This document shows, piece by piece, positions 52,050 to 62,015 of a stretch of DNA of 64,000 nucleotides; the first letter of the stretch is position 1, and each line of letters starts with the position of its first letter. The position numbers were made by a program, and so were the translations under genes. The DNA comes from Escherichia whittamii (GTDB taxonomy: Bacteria > Pseudomonadota > Gammaproteobacteria > Enterobacterales > Enterobacteriaceae). The notes below the pieces were generated by a model. That model was not told where the DNA came from. It did not search any database and saw only the letters and a list, made by a program, of their open reading frames with translations. The DNA lies in the NCBI RefSeq assembly GCF_014836715.1, contig NZ_JACSQI010000011.1:62001-126000 (forward strand), in the 5' to 3' direction.

Positions 52050-53333
52050 TCAGGCTGGTTGGCTAATCTGCGCCAGTTGCTCGAAGTAATCCGGGAAGGT
52101 TTTAGCCGTACATTTTGGATCAAGTATCGTTACCGGTGTATCTGACAACGCCACCAGTGAGAAACACATCGCCATCCGGTGATCGTTATAAGTCGCAATC
52201 TCGGCGAATTTCAATTTTTCCGGCGGTGTGATACGAATAAAATCATGTCCTTCTTCTACCTCCGCACCGACTTTACGCAACTCTGTCGCCATCGCGAACA
52301 GACGATCCGTTTCTTTTACGCGCCAGTTATAAATATTGCGCAGCGTGGTGGTTCCTTTCGCAAAAAGCGCGGTCGTAGCAATGGTCATCGCTGCATCGGG
52401 AATATGGTTCATATCCATATCGATGGCGTTCAGTTCGCCACGCGTGCAGGCAATATAATCATCGCCCCAGCTAATAGTCGCCCCCATTTTTTCCAGTACA
52501 TCAGCGAAGCGAATATCGCCCTGCATACTGTTACGGCCAATGCCAGTCACTTTTACCGTGCCGCCTTTGATCGCACCTGCTGCCAAAAAGTAAGAAGCGG
52601 AGGAAGCGTCTCCTTCCACTAAATAGCTGCCCGGTGATTGATAAGATTGGCCGCCTTTCACCACAAATTGTTGATAGCCCTGATTTTCAATCTCAACACC
52701 AAACGTTTTCATCAGGTTGAGTGTGATATCGATATAAGGTTTAGAAACCAGGTCGCCTTTAATACGAATAACTGTATCTTCCGGCGCCAGCGGCGCAGTC
52801 ATCAATAGCGCGGTGAGGAACTGACTGGAAACGGAGCCATCAACTTCAACATTGCCGCCAGTAAAACCGCCCTGTAAACGCAGCGGCGGATAATTCTCTT
52901 GTTCCAGGTAAGTGATTTTTGCCCCCCCCTGGCAAAGTGCATCTACCAGATGACCAATTGGCCGCTCTTTCATACGCGGCTCACCAGTCAGGACAATATC
53001 ATTGCTTCCCAGGCAAAGTGCCGCCGCCAGCGGACGCATTGCCGTTCCGGCGTTACCAAGAAACAACTCCAGCGCGCTTTCTGCGTGTAATGGGCCGCCG
53101 TTACCAATGATTTCGCAACGTGTACGATCGGCTGAAAGCGTATAGCTCACCCCTAACGCCTGTAGTGCATTCAGCATGTGGCGCACGTCATCGCTATCCA
53201 GCAGATTGGTTAATACTGTTTTGCCGTGCGCTAATGCCGCCAGCAATAAAGCGCGGTTAGAAACGCTCTTGGAACCGGGCAGATTAATAGTGCCATCGAC
53301 ACGGGCGATGGGTTGTAACGTCAGGGATTCCAT
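52050..53333 (-). CDS. aroA: EPSP synthase (5-enolpyruvylshikimate-3-phosphate synthase)
   Basis: A 427-residue enzyme of the shikimate pathway. It transfers enolpyruvyl from PEP to shikimate 3-phosphate. Two inverse alpha/beta domains are expected. The PEP-binding segment [15 protein letters not shown] (about 90-104, Gly96) is of the glyphosate-sensitive class I type, and [14 protein letters not shown] (Lys22) and [14 protein letters not shown] are conserved. It lies 70 bp downstream of serC, with an internal hairpin between them. Confidence 0.98.
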   Translation of the reverse strand: MESLTLQPIARVDGTINLPGSKSVSNRALLLAALAHGKTVLTNLLDSDDVRHMLNALQALGVSYTLSADRTRCEIIGNGGPLHAESALELFLGNAGTAMRPLAAALCLGSNDIVLTGEPRMKERPIGHLVDALCQGGAKITYLEQENYPPLRLQGGFTGGNVEVDGSVSSQFLTALLMTAPLAPEDTVIRIKGDLVSKPYIDITLNLMKTFGVEIENQGYQQFVVKGGQSYQSPGSYLVEGDASSASYFLAAGAIKGGTVKVTGIGRNSMQGDIRFADVLEKMGATISWGDDYIACTRGELNAIDMDMNHIPDAAMTIATTALFAKGTTTLRNIYNWRVKETDRLFAMATELRKVGAEVEEGHDFIRITPPEKLKFAEIATYNDHRMAMCFSLVALSDTPVTILDPKCTAKTFPDYFEQLAQISQPA

Positions 53334-53355
53334 GAACTCAACTCTCTACAACAGA

Positions 53356-53388
53356 AATAAAAACCCCACAGTCTGGCTGTGGGGATTG
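53356..53388 (-). terminator. serC-aroA intergenic attenuator
   Basis: The minus-strand stem CCCCACAG / CTGTGGGG with a short loop is followed by five Ts, 15 bp after the serC stop. In E. coli this structure lets only part of serC transcription reach aroA. Confidence 0.85.
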
Positions 53389-53403
53389 CGCAAAACGTCG
53401 GCA

Positions 53404-54492
53404 TTAGCCGTGACGACGTTCGAACTCAACCATGAAGTCTGTCAGTGCTTTAACGCCTTCCAGCGGCATGGCGTTATAAATAGAAGCGCGCATTCCGCCG
53501 ACCACACGGTGACCTTTCAGCGCATGTAAGCCCGCAGCAAAAGACTCTTCAAGAAACAATTTATCAAGCGCGCTGTCGGCCAACTGGAACGGCACGTTCA
53601 TCCGCGAACGGTTAGCTTTCGCTACATCATTCCGGTAGAAATCACTGTTATCAATCACCCCATACAGCAGTTCTGCTTTTTGCTGATTGATGTTGTCCAT
53701 TGCAGTCACACCGCCGTTCGCTTTCAGCCATTTGAAGACCAGACCAGACAGATACCAGGCAAACGTTGGCGGTGTGTTAAACATGGAGTCGTTATCGTTG
53801 AGGATGGAGTAATCCAGAATCGATGGGCAGGCGATATTCGCTTTACCCAGCAAGTCTTCGCGAACAATAACAATCGTCAGGCCAGCCGGGCCGATATTTT
53901 TCTGCGCGCCAGCGTAAATCACACCATAACGGCTGACATCAATTGGACGGGAAAGAATCGTTGAAGAGAAGTCGGCAGCGACCACCACTTCTTTACCGAA
54001 GTCTGGTGTTTCATCGATAGCGATACCATCGATGGTTTCATTCGGGCAGTAATGCATATAAGCAGCATTATCAGAGAGTTGCCATTCACTCATTGGCTTA
54101 ACAGCGCGAAGACCATCAACGGTCACTTTCGCATCAAACACATTTGGTGTGCAGTATTTTTTCGCTTCTTTGATAGCGCTTGCTGCCCAGTAACCCGCAT
54201 CAACATAATCTGCGGTGGTTTTATCACCGAGAATATTTAGCGGTACAGCCGCAAATTGGCCGCGACCGCCGCCGTGGCAGAACAATACTTTGTAGTTGGA
54301 GGGGACGTTAAGAAGATCGCGCAAATCCTTCTCGGCTTCCTCTGCAACCTGAATGAACTCTTTGCCACGGTGGCTCACTTCCATCACCGACGTACCAAGA
54401 CCGTTCCAGTCGCGAAGTTCCTGTTGAGCCTGTTTAAGCACCTCTGCCGGTAGCATTGCCGGACCAGAACTAAAATTGAAGATTTGAGCCAT
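53404..54492 (-). CDS. serC: Phosphoserine/phosphohydroxythreonine aminotransferase
   Basis: A 362-residue PLP enzyme (class V fold). It aminates 3-phosphohydroxypyruvate for serine synthesis and 3-hydroxy-4-phosphohydroxythreonate for PLP synthesis. The PLP lysine lies in [16 protein letters not shown] (about Lys198). [11 protein letters not shown] at the N-terminus and [17 protein letters not shown] near the C-terminus are family motifs. The 198 bp upstream (to ycaP) hold the serC-aroA promoter; Lrp and CRP act on it in E. coli. Confidence 0.98.
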   Translation of the reverse strand: MAQIFNFSSGPAMLPAEVLKQAQQELRDWNGLGTSVMEVSHRGKEFIQVAEEAEKDLRDLLNVPSNYKVLFCHGGGRGQFAAVPLNILGDKTTADYVDAGYWAASAIKEAKKYCTPNVFDAKVTVDGLRAVKPMSEWQLSDNAAYMHYCPNETIDGIAIDETPDFGKEVVVAADFSSTILSRPIDVSRYGVIYAGAQKNIGPAGLTIVIVREDLLGKANIACPSILDYSILNDNDSMFNTPPTFAWYLSGLVFKWLKANGGVTAMDNINQQKAELLYGVIDNSDFYRNDVAKANRSRMNVPFQLADSALDKLFLEESFAAGLHALKGHRVVGGMRASIYNAMPLEGVKALTDFMVEFERRHG

Positions 54493-54690
54493 TTCCCCTC
54501 ACCACGTTGCGTTGCTATTAACCCGCGGTCAATCGATTGCGACCACAGGTAATACATTATTCCTGTGGCTATCGGTTTTATCATTCAGTGACTCGCATCG
54601 CAATGAGTAAAACCGTTGAGGGCAAAAATGTGGCTTACATCACACAAAAGAATCTCCCGGATTATTAGCAAAAAACCGATATTTTCGCTG

Positions 54691-55383
54691 TCAGGTCACC
54701 CGTTTTGCCCGACTTGCCTTCGTCCATTCTGGATTTGCACAGCGCGGACATAATTGTTTTTCCCCTGCGTTCATATGAATGATTTCACTGCAACGAATGC
54801 AGGCATAGTCCGCCGGCTCCGGCACCACTTTATAACGCTGAGTACAATCACTGGGTAAAATCAGTAAGCCCGGCTTCACCTTGTCATTTTCAAAGAAATA
54901 GACGCTGATTTGGCCATTGGTTTCGAGAATAGCCAAACGTACCTGCCCCAGTTGTTCCACGCCACGCAACCGTAGTTCCATAAAGAACTCAAATTCCGTC
55001 ATGTTGGAGTTATTGAGTTTCGACCAGGCCAACTCGCCATCTTCAATAATGACAACAGGTTTACCTTCCAGCAAATCTTCAAGTTTTTCACTGTGCGCCA
55101 TCAACCACATCACCAGGCGGTATAACAACGCCAGGGTAATAAAGACGATAAGCACCGGGACCATCGGCACATCGTCATAAAACGCCACATCCCCTGCCGC
55201 CGACCCCAGCGTCAGAATAATTAATACCTCAAATAGTGACATTTGCCGCACACCGCGTCTCCCTGTCATTTTGAGGAACAAAAAGACCAACACAAAGGTA
55301 TAGAGACTGCGTAGGGCAACTTCGCCAAGGAAATCAAAAGGCACTTTATCGAATGCCATACGGTGGAGATCGAACGCCTTCAT
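54691..55383 (-). CDS. ycaP: DUF421/YetF-family membrane protein YcaP
   Basis: A 230-residue protein with about three N-terminal membrane helices (about 20-95) and a cytoplasmic YetF-like domain (GKPVVIIEDGELAWSKL, then MTEFEFFMELRLRGV). The C-terminal zinc-ribbon-like segment has CIRC and, after a spacer, CPRC. No function is established to my knowledge; related YetF proteins affect Bacillus spore-germinant and membrane behaviour. It diverges from ycaO across about 130 bp. Confidence 0.9.
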   Translation of the reverse strand: MKAFDLHRMAFDKVPFDFLGEVALRSLYTFVLVFLFLKMTGRRGVRQMSLFEVLIILTLGSAAGDVAFYDDVPMVPVLIVFITLALLYRLVMWLMAHSEKLEDLLEGKPVVIIEDGELAWSKLNNSNMTEFEFFMELRLRGVEQLGQVRLAILETNGQISVYFFENDKVKPGLLILPSDCTQRYKVVPEPADYACIRCSEIIHMNAGEKQLCPRCANPEWTKASRAKRVT

Positions 55384-55512
55384 TTTTATACTCTTATCGT
55401 AGTTTATCCGCTAAAAGCATAGCTAACAGTTCATCGGCGTGGCGGCGGTGATAGCGCCTTTGAGATAAAACCCGTATTATTGCGCGCTTTCCGTACGACT
55501 AAAGTGATTTTC

Positions 55513-57273
55513 ATGACGCAAACATTTATCCCCGGCAAAGATGCCGCTCTGGAAGACTCCATCGCTCGCTTCCAGCAAAAACTCTCCGACCTCGGTTTTC
55601 AGATTGAAGAGGCCTCATGGCTGAACCCAGTACCTAACGTCTGGTCGGTACATATTCGCGACAAAGAGTGCGCCCTGTGTTTTACCAACGGTAAAGGCGC
55701 AACAAAAAAAGCAGCGCTGGCTTCTGCACTCGGTGAATATTTCGAGCGTCTCTCTACCAACTACTTTTTTGCTGACTTCTGGCTGGGCGAAACCATCGCC
55801 AACGGTCCGTTCGTGCATTATCCCAACGAAAAATGGTTCCCGCTGACCGAAAATGACGACGTGCCTGAAGGCCTGCTCGATGACCGTCTGCGCGCGTTTT
55901 ACGATCCGGAAAATGAACTGACCGGCAGCATGCTAATTGATCTGCAATCCGGTAATGAAGATCGCGGAATTTGCGGCCTGCCTTTTACTCGCCAGTCCGA
56001 CAATCAGACCGTTTATATTCCGATGAATATCATTGGTAACCTGTACGTCTCCAACGGTATGTCCGCAGGTAATACCCGCAACGAAGCGCGTGTTCAGGGA
56101 TTGTCTGAAGTTTTCGAACGCTACGTGAAAAACCGCATTATTGCTGAAAGCATCAGCCTGCCAGAGATCCCGGCAGACGTGCTGGCGCGTTATCCGGCAG
56201 TTGTTGAAGCGATCGAAACACTGGAAGCGGAAGGTTTCCCGATCTTCGCTTATGACGGTTCGCTTGGCGGTCAGTATCCGGTTATCTGCGTGGTACTGTT
56301 CAATCCAGCTAACGGCACCTGTTTTGCCTCTTTCGGCGCGCATCCCGATTTTGGCGTTGCGCTGGAACGTACCGTAACCGAACTACTTCAGGGGCGTGGT
56401 CTGAAGGACCTGGATGTATTTACTCCGCCAACCTTTGATGATGAAGAAGTCGCTGAACATACTAACCTCGAAACGCACTTTATTGATTCCAGCGGTTTGA
56501 TCTCCTGGGACCTGTTCAAGCAGGATGCCGATTATCCGTTTGTGGACTGGAGCTTCTCCGGCACCACTGAAGAAGAGTTTGCCACGCTGATGGCTATCTT
56601 CAAAAAGGAAGATAAAGAAGTTTATATTGCCGATTACGAGCATCTGGGTGTCTACGCTTGCCGCATTATCGTGCCAGGCATGTCCGACATTTATCCAGCT
56701 GAAGATTTATGGCTGGCAAATAACAGTATGGGCAGCCATTTACGTGAAACGATCCTTTCGCTGCCAGGCAGTGAGTGGGAAAAAGAAGATTATCTGAACC
56801 TCATCGAGCAACTGGATGAAGAAGGTTTTGACGACTTTACCCGCGTGCGTGAACTGTTGGGTCTGGCGACCGGACCGGATAACGGCTGGTACACTCTGCG
56901 TATCGGTGAACTGAAAGCCATGCTGGCGCTTGCTGGCGGCGATATGGAACAGGCTCTGGTCTGGACCGAATGGACGATGGAATTTAACTCATCGGTGTTC
57001 AGCCCTGAACGCGCCAACTATTATCGCTGCCTGCAAACTTTATTGCTGCTTGCTCAGGAAGAAGATCGTCAACCGCTGCAATATCTGAATGCATTTATTC
57101 GTATGTACGGTGCAGATGCGGTTGAGGCTGCCAGTGCGGCAATGAGCGGCGAAGCGGCGTTTTATGGCTTGCAACCCGTGGACAGCGATCTACACGCGTT
57201 TGCCGCGCATCAGTCGCTGTTGAAGGCCTACGAAAAGCTGCAGCGCGCCAAAGCGGCATTCTGGGCAAAATAA
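55513..57273 (+). CDS. ycaO: YcaO, ATP-dependent cyclodehydratase-family protein
   Basis: A 586-residue protein. The N-terminal YcaO domain (about 60-400) has ATP-binding segments such as ATKKAALASALGEYFERLS and ARVQGLSEVFERYVKNRI. The C-terminal region (about 410-586) is helical and TPR-like. YcaO enzymes activate peptide amides with ATP; E. coli YcaO assists RimO-dependent beta-methylthiolation of ribosomal protein S12, and its own substrate is unsettled. No precursor peptide or azoline dehydrogenase gene is nearby, which argues against a RiPP cluster. The start MTQTFIPGKD was preferred over an 11-codon upstream extension. It is followed by a hairpin and the focA control region. Confidence 0.95.
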   Translation: MTQTFIPGKDAALEDSIARFQQKLSDLGFQIEEASWLNPVPNVWSVHIRDKECALCFTNGKGATKKAALASALGEYFERLSTNYFFADFWLGETIANGPFVHYPNEKWFPLTENDDVPEGLLDDRLRAFYDPENELTGSMLIDLQSGNEDRGICGLPFTRQSDNQTVYIPMNIIGNLYVSNGMSAGNTRNEARVQGLSEVFERYVKNRIIAESISLPEIPADVLARYPAVVEAIETLEAEGFPIFAYDGSLGGQYPVICVVLFNPANGTCFASFGAHPDFGVALERTVTELLQGRGLKDLDVFTPPTFDDEEVAEHTNLETHFIDSSGLISWDLFKQDADYPFVDWSFSGTTEEEFATLMAIFKKEDKEVYIADYEHLGVYACRIIVPGMSDIYPAEDLWLANNSMGSHLRETILSLPGSEWEKEDYLNLIEQLDEEGFDDFTRVRELLGLATGPDNGWYTLRIGELKAMLALAGGDMEQALVWTEWTMEFNSSVFSPERANYYRCLQTLLLLAQEEDRQPLQYLNAFIRMYGADAVEAASAAMSGEAAFYGLQPVDSDLHAFAAHQSLLKAYEKLQRAKAAFWAK

Positions 57274-57281
57274 AATCAAAT

Positions 57282-57300
57282 AGCCTACGCAATGTAGGCT
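57282..57300 (+). terminator. Hairpin after ycaO
   Basis: The arms agcctac / gtaggct with loop gcaat start 8 bp after the ycaO stop. Only a weak T stretch follows, so termination is plausible but not certain. A second inverted repeat (ggggc/gcccc around a T run) occurs at 57325-57345. Confidence 0.55.
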
Positions 57301-57345
57301 TAATGATTCGTCTGAGTTATATTACGGGGCGTTTTTTTAATGCCC

Positions 57346-57678
57346 CGCTTTACATATATTTGCATTAATAAAATATTTGTAATTATAAAGTTAAATATCG
57401 GTAATTTGTATTTAATAAATACGATCGATATTGTTACTTTATTTGTCTGGTGCTCCCTTTTAATTAACTGTTTTAGCGGAGGATGCGGAAAAAATTCAAC
57501 TCATTTGTTAATTTTTAAAATTTATTTTTATTTGGATAATCAAATATTTACTCCGTATTTGCATAAAAACCATGCGAGTTGCGGGCCTATAAGCCAGGCG
57601 AGATATGATCTATATCAATTTCTCATCTATAATGCTTTGTTAGTATCTCGTCGCCGACTTAATAAAGAGAGAGTTAGT
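57346..57678 (+). promoter_or_regulatory. focA-pflB control region with FNR site
   Basis: This AT-rich, non-coding stretch is the anaerobic control region of the pfl operon in E. coli, where FNR, ArcA and IHF act on several promoters. A good FNR site, ATGAT-CTAT-ATCAA, lies at 57605-57618; a tagtat -10-like element (57641-57646) is placed for an FNR -41.5 type promoter, and a separate tataat occurs at 57628. The focA ribosome site gagaga precedes the GTG start. Exact transcription starts cannot be fixed by eye. Confidence 0.7.
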
Positions 57679-58536
57679 GTGAAAGCTGACAACCCTTTTG
57701 ATCTTTTACTTCCTGCAGCGATGGCCAAAGTGGCCGAAGAGGCAGGTGTCTATAAAGCAACGAAACATCCGCTTAAGACTTTCTATCTGGCGATTACTGC
57801 CGGTGTTTTCATCTCAATCGCATTCGTCTTCTATATCACAGCAACCACCGGCACAGGCACAATGCCCTTTGGCATGGCGAAACTGGTTGGCGGCATTTGC
57901 TTCTCTCTGGGGCTGATTCTTTGTGTTGTCTGCGGTGCCGATCTCTTCACTTCCACTGTACTGATCGTTGTTGCCAAGGCGAGCGGGCGTATCACCTGGG
58001 GTCAGTTGGCGAAAAACTGGCTAAATGTCTATTTTGGCAACCTGGTCGGCGCACTGTTATTTGTGCTGTTGATGTGGCTTTCTGGCGAGTATATGACCGC
58101 GAATGGTCAATGGGGGCTGAACGTCCTACAAACCGCCGACCACAAAGTACACCATACTTTTATTGAGGCCGTCTGCCTCGGTATCCTGGCAAACCTGATG
58201 GTATGCCTGGCAGTATGGATGAGTTATTCTGGCCGCAGCCTGATGGACAAAGCGTTTATCATGGTGCTGCCGGTCGCGATGTTTGTTGCCAGCGGTTTTG
58301 AGCACAGTATCGCAAACATGTTTATGATCCCTATGGGTATTGTAATCCGCGACTTCGCATCTCCGGAATTCTGGACCGCAGTCGGTTCAGCACCGGAAAA
58401 TTTTTCTCACCTGACCGTGATGAACTTCATCACTGATAACCTGATTCCGGTTACGATCGGCAACATTATCGGCGGAGGTTTGTTGGTTGGGTTGACATAC
58501 TGGGTCATTTACCTGCGTGAAAACGACCACCATTAA
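57679..58536 (+). CDS. focA: Formate channel FocA
   Basis: A 285-residue inner-membrane protein of the formate/nitrite transporter family. It forms a pentamer with an aquaporin-like fold of six helices per subunit. The cytoplasmic N-terminus (MKADNPFDLLLPAAMAKVAE) and the conserved His region GFEHSIANMFMIP (gate His209) are visible. It moves formate out, or back in, during mixed-acid fermentation. The start is GTG at 57679; the reading frame stays open far upstream, but that sequence is the promoter region. It is first in focA-pflB, with 54 bp to pflB. Confidence 0.97.
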   Translation: MKADNPFDLLLPAAMAKVAEEAGVYKATKHPLKTFYLAITAGVFISIAFVFYITATTGTGTMPFGMAKLVGGICFSLGLILCVVCGADLFTSTVLIVVAKASGRITWGQLAKNWLNVYFGNLVGALLFVLLMWLSGEYMTANGQWGLNVLQTADHKVHHTFIEAVCLGILANLMVCLAVWMSYSGRSLMDKAFIMVLPVAMFVASGFEHSIANMFMIPMGIVIRDFASPEFWTAVGSAPENFSHLTVMNFITDNLIPVTIGNIIGGGLLVGLTYWVIYLRENDHH

Positions 58537-58590
58537 TGGTTGTCGAAGTACGCAGTAAATAAAAAATCCACTTAAGAAGGTAGGTGTTAC

Positions 58591-60873
58591 ATGTCCGAGC
58601 TTAATGAAAAGTTAGCCACAGCCTGGGAAGGTTTTACCAAAGGTGACTGGCAGAATGAAGTAAACGTCCGTGACTTCATTCAGAAAAACTACACTCCGTA
58701 CGAGGGTGACGAGTCCTTCCTGGCTGGCGCTACTGAAGCGACCACTACCCTGTGGGACAAAGTAATGGAAGGCGTTAAACTGGAAAACCGCACTCACGCG
58801 CCAGTTGACTTTGACACCGCTGTTGCTTCCACCATCACCTCTCACGACGCTGGCTACATCAACAAGCAGCTTGAGAAAATCGTTGGTCTGCAGACTGAAG
58901 CTCCGCTGAAACGTGCTCTTATCCCGTTCGGTGGTATCAAAATGATCGAAGGTTCCTGCAAAGCGTACAACCGCGAACTGGATCCGATGATCAAAAAAAT
59001 CTTCACTGAATACCGTAAAACTCACAACCAGGGCGTGTTCGACGTTTACACTCCGGACATCCTGCGTTGCCGTAAATCTGGTGTTCTGACCGGTCTGCCA
59101 GATGCGTATGGCCGTGGTCGTATCATCGGTGACTACCGTCGCGTTGCGCTGTACGGTATCGACTACCTGATGAAAGACAAGCTGGCACAGTTCACCTCTC
59201 TGCAGGCTGACCTGGAAAACGGCGTAAACCTGGAACAGACTATTCGTCTGCGCGAAGAAATCGCTGAACAGCACCGCGCTCTGGGTCAGATGAAAGAAAT
59301 GGCTGCTAAATACGGCTACGACATCTCTGGTCCGGCTACCAACGCTCAGGAAGCTATCCAGTGGACTTACTTCGGCTACCTGGCTGCTGTTAAGTCTCAG
59401 AACGGTGCTGCAATGTCCTTCGGTCGTACCTCCACCTTCCTGGACGTATACATCGAACGTGACCTGAAAGCTGGCAAGATCACCGAACAAGAAGCGCAGG
59501 AAATGGTTGACCACCTGGTCATGAAACTGCGTATGGTTCGCTTCCTGCGTACTCCGGAGTACGATGAACTGTTCTCTGGCGACCCGATCTGGGCAACCGA
59601 ATCTATCGGTGGTATGGGCCTCGACGGTCGTACGCTGGTTACCAAAAACAGCTTCCGTTTCCTGAACACCCTGTACACCATGGGTCCGTCTCCGGAACCG
59701 AACATGACCATTCTGTGGTCTGAAAAACTGCCGCTGAACTTCAAGAAATTCGCCGCTAAAGTGTCCATCGACACCTCTTCTCTGCAGTATGAGAACGATG
59801 ACCTGATGCGTCCGGACTTCAACAACGATGACTACGCTATCGCTTGCTGCGTAAGCCCGATGATCGTTGGTAAACAAATGCAGTTCTTCGGTGCGCGTGC
59901 AAACCTGGCGAAAACCATGCTGTACGCAATCAACGGCGGTGTTGATGAAAAACTGAAAATGCAGGTTGGTCCGAAGTCTGAACCGATCAAAGGCGACCTC
60001 CTGAACTACGATGAAGTGATGGAGCGCATGGATCACTTCATGGACTGGCTGGCTAAACAGTACATCACTGCACTGAACATCATCCACTACATGCACGACA
60101 AGTACAGCTACGAAGCCTCTCTGATGGCGCTGCACGACCGTGACGTTATCCGCACCATGGCGTGTGGTATCGCTGGTCTGTCCGTTGCTGCTGACTCCCT
60201 GTCTGCAATCAAATATGCGAAAGTTAAACCGATTCGTGACGAAGACGGTCTGGCTATCGACTTCGAAATCGAAGGCGAATACCCGCAGTTTGGTAACAAC
60301 GATCCGCGTGTAGATGACCTGGCTGTTGACCTGGTAGAACGTTTCATGAAGAAAATTCAGAAACTGCACACCTACCGTGACGCTATCCCGACTCAGTCTG
60401 TTCTGACCATCACTTCTAACGTTGTGTATGGTAAGAAAACCGGTAACACCCCAGACGGTCGTCGTGCTGGCGCGCCGTTCGGACCGGGTGCTAACCCGAT
60501 GCACGGCCGTGACCAGAAAGGTGCTGTAGCTTCTCTGACTTCTGTTGCTAAACTGCCGTTCGCCTACGCTAAAGATGGTATCTCTTACACCTTCTCTATC
60601 GTTCCGAACGCACTGGGTAAAGACGACGAAGTTCGTAAGACCAACCTGGCTGGTCTGATGGATGGTTACTTCCACCACGAAGCGTCCATCGAAGGTGGTC
60701 AGCACCTGAACGTGAACGTGATGAACCGTGAAATGCTGCTCGACGCGATGGAAAACCCGGAAAAATATCCGCAGCTGACCATCCGTGTATCTGGCTACGC
60801 AGTACGTTTCAACTCGCTGACTAAAGAACAGCAGCAGGACGTTATTACTCGTACCTTCACTCAATCTATGTAA
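58591..60873 (+). CDS. pflB: Pyruvate formate-lyase PflB
   Basis: A 760-residue glycyl-radical enzyme that converts pyruvate and CoA to acetyl-CoA and formate under anaerobiosis. The active-site cysteines are in IACCVSPM (Cys418/Cys419 without Met1), and the radical glycine is in RVSGYAVRF near the C-terminus (Gly734). It is activated by PflA. Codon use is extremely biased, marking very high expression, and leaves a 750-codon antisense frame open by chance. It is nearly identical to the K-12 protein. Confidence 0.99.
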   Translation: MSELNEKLATAWEGFTKGDWQNEVNVRDFIQKNYTPYEGDESFLAGATEATTTLWDKVMEGVKLENRTHAPVDFDTAVASTITSHDAGYINKQLEKIVGLQTEAPLKRALIPFGGIKMIEGSCKAYNRELDPMIKKIFTEYRKTHNQGVFDVYTPDILRCRKSGVLTGLPDAYGRGRIIGDYRRVALYGIDYLMKDKLAQFTSLQADLENGVNLEQTIRLREEIAEQHRALGQMKEMAAKYGYDISGPATNAQEAIQWTYFGYLAAVKSQNGAAMSFGRTSTFLDVYIERDLKAGKITEQEAQEMVDHLVMKLRMVRFLRTPEYDELFSGDPIWATESIGGMGLDGRTLVTKNSFRFLNTLYTMGPSPEPNMTILWSEKLPLNFKKFAAKVSIDTSSLQYENDDLMRPDFNNDDYAIACCVSPMIVGKQMQFFGARANLAKTMLYAINGGVDEKLKMQVGPKSEPIKGDLLNYDEVMERMDHFMDWLAKQYITALNIIHYMHDKYSYEASLMALHDRDVIRTMACGIAGLSVAADSLSAIKYAKVKPIRDEDGLAIDFEIEGEYPQFGNNDPRVDDLAVDLVERFMKKIQKLHTYRDAIPTQSVLTITSNVVYGKKTGNTPDGRRAGAPFGPGANPMHGRDQKGAVASLTSVAKLPFAYAKDGISYTFSIVPNALGKDDEVRKTNLAGLMDGYFHHEASIEGGQHLNVNVMNREMLLDAMENPEKYPQLTIRVSGYAVRFNSLTKEQQQDVITRTFTQSM

Positions 60874-60913
60874 TTAGATTTGACTGAAATCGTACAGTAA
60901 AAAGCGTACAATA

Positions 60914-60942
60914 AAGGCTCCACGAAAGTGGGGCCTTTTTTA
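60914..60942 (+). terminator. pflB terminator
   Basis: The stem aaaggctccac / gtggggccttt with loop gaaa is followed by six Ts, about 40 bp after the pflB stop. It separates focA-pflB from pflA. Confidence 0.9.
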
Positions 60943-61064
60943 GCAAGAGAGCCTTTTTTGTCAGCTATCTATACTTTAAGGTAACTGCCAAAACAGACTC
61001 GACGTAGCCTTCGAGCTGCGCACCAACACGGCCTCAGATGGGCCACATCTGGAGAAACACCGCA

Positions 61065-61805
61065 ATGTCAGTTATTGGTCGCATTCACTCCTTTGAATCC
61101 TGTGGAACCGTAGACGGCCCGGGTATTCGCTTTATCACCTTTTTCCAGGGCTGCCTGATGCGCTGCCTGTATTGCCATAACCGCGACACCTGGGACACGC
61201 ATGGCGGTAAAGAAGTTACCGTTGAAGATTTAATGAAAGAGGTGGTGACCTATCGCCACTTTATGAACGCTTCCGGCGGCGGCGTTACCGCATCGGGCGG
61301 CGAGGCTATCCTGCAAGCCGAGTTCGTTCGTGACTGGTTCCGCGCCTGCAAAAAAGAAGGCATTCATACTTGTCTCGATACCAACGGTTTTGTTCGTCGT
61401 TACGATCCTGTGATTGATGAACTGCTAGAAGTGACCGATCTGGTAATGCTCGATCTCAAACAGATGAACGACGAGATCCACCAGAATCTGGTCGGCGTTT
61501 CCAACCATCGTACGCTGGAGTTCGCTAAATATCTGGCGAACAAAAATGTTAAGGTCTGGATCCGTTATGTCGTTGTGCCTGGCTGGTCTGACGATGATGA
61601 TTCTGCTCATCGTCTGGGTGAATTTACCCGCGATATGGGCAATGTCGAGAAGATCGAGCTTCTCCCCTACCACGAGCTGGGCAAACACAAATGGGTAGCG
61701 ATGGGTGAAGAGTACAAACTCGATGGTGTAAAACCGCCGAAGAAAGAGACGATGGAGCGCGTGAAAGGAATTCTTGAGCAGTATGGTCATAAGGTAATGT
61801 TCTAA
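61065..61805 (+). CDS. pflA: Pyruvate formate-lyase activating enzyme PflA
   Basis: A 246-residue radical SAM enzyme. The 4Fe-4S cysteines are in the CX3CX2C motif [13 protein letters not shown] (Cys30, 34, 37 counting Met1). The GGE motif ASGGEAIL binds SAM. It uses SAM and a one-electron donor to place the glycyl radical on PflB. The start [10 protein letters not shown] at 61065 fits the known protein. In K-12 it is followed by ycaK and ycaN; here a terminator and then ycaM follow directly. Confidence 0.98.
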   Translation: MSVIGRIHSFESCGTVDGPGIRFITFFQGCLMRCLYCHNRDTWDTHGGKEVTVEDLMKEVVTYRHFMNASGGGVTASGGEAILQAEFVRDWFRACKKEGIHTCLDTNGFVRRYDPVIDELLEVTDLVMLDLKQMNDEIHQNLVGVSNHRTLEFAKYLANKNVKVWIRYVVVPGWSDDDDSAHRLGEFTRDMGNVEKIELLPYHELGKHKWVAMGEEYKLDGVKPPKKETMERVKGILEQYGHKVMF

Positions 61806-61814
61806 TTTCCCCCG

Positions 61815-61850
61815 TAAAGCGGCAACTTTATTGAGTTGCCGCTTTGTTAT
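61815..61850. terminator. pflA terminator
   Basis: The exact arms aaagcggcaac / gttgccgcttt with a short AT loop begin about 10 bp after the pflA stop; a short T stretch follows. The next 165 bp (61851-62015) carry no gene that I can see. Confidence 0.8.
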
Positions 61851-62015
61851 TCCGCGCCGCATAAATAATTCGGGGCGTTATTTCTAGCGCCCTTACAGCA
61901 CAGCTTCCAGATCTATTACCCAAACCGCCAGTATATGTCCTGTGGCTTGCGTGCTTTTCTCGATTAAGTGAAAACAGGTCAGCTCTGCACGAGTCTGCAG
62001 AGCTAACCACAATAA

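Noticed and set aside
57340-57678. In-frame 113-codon upstream extension of focA
   Set aside because: The segment is AT-rich, contains the FNR site and promoter elements, and gives a composition unlike FocA. The GTG at 57679 yields the known 285-residue channel.
58612-60864. A 750-codon open frame antisense to pflB
   Set aside because: It mirrors pflB almost end to end and is explained by the extreme codon bias of a highly expressed gene, which avoids the codons that would read as stops on the other strand. The product has no recognisable domain and no ribosome site.
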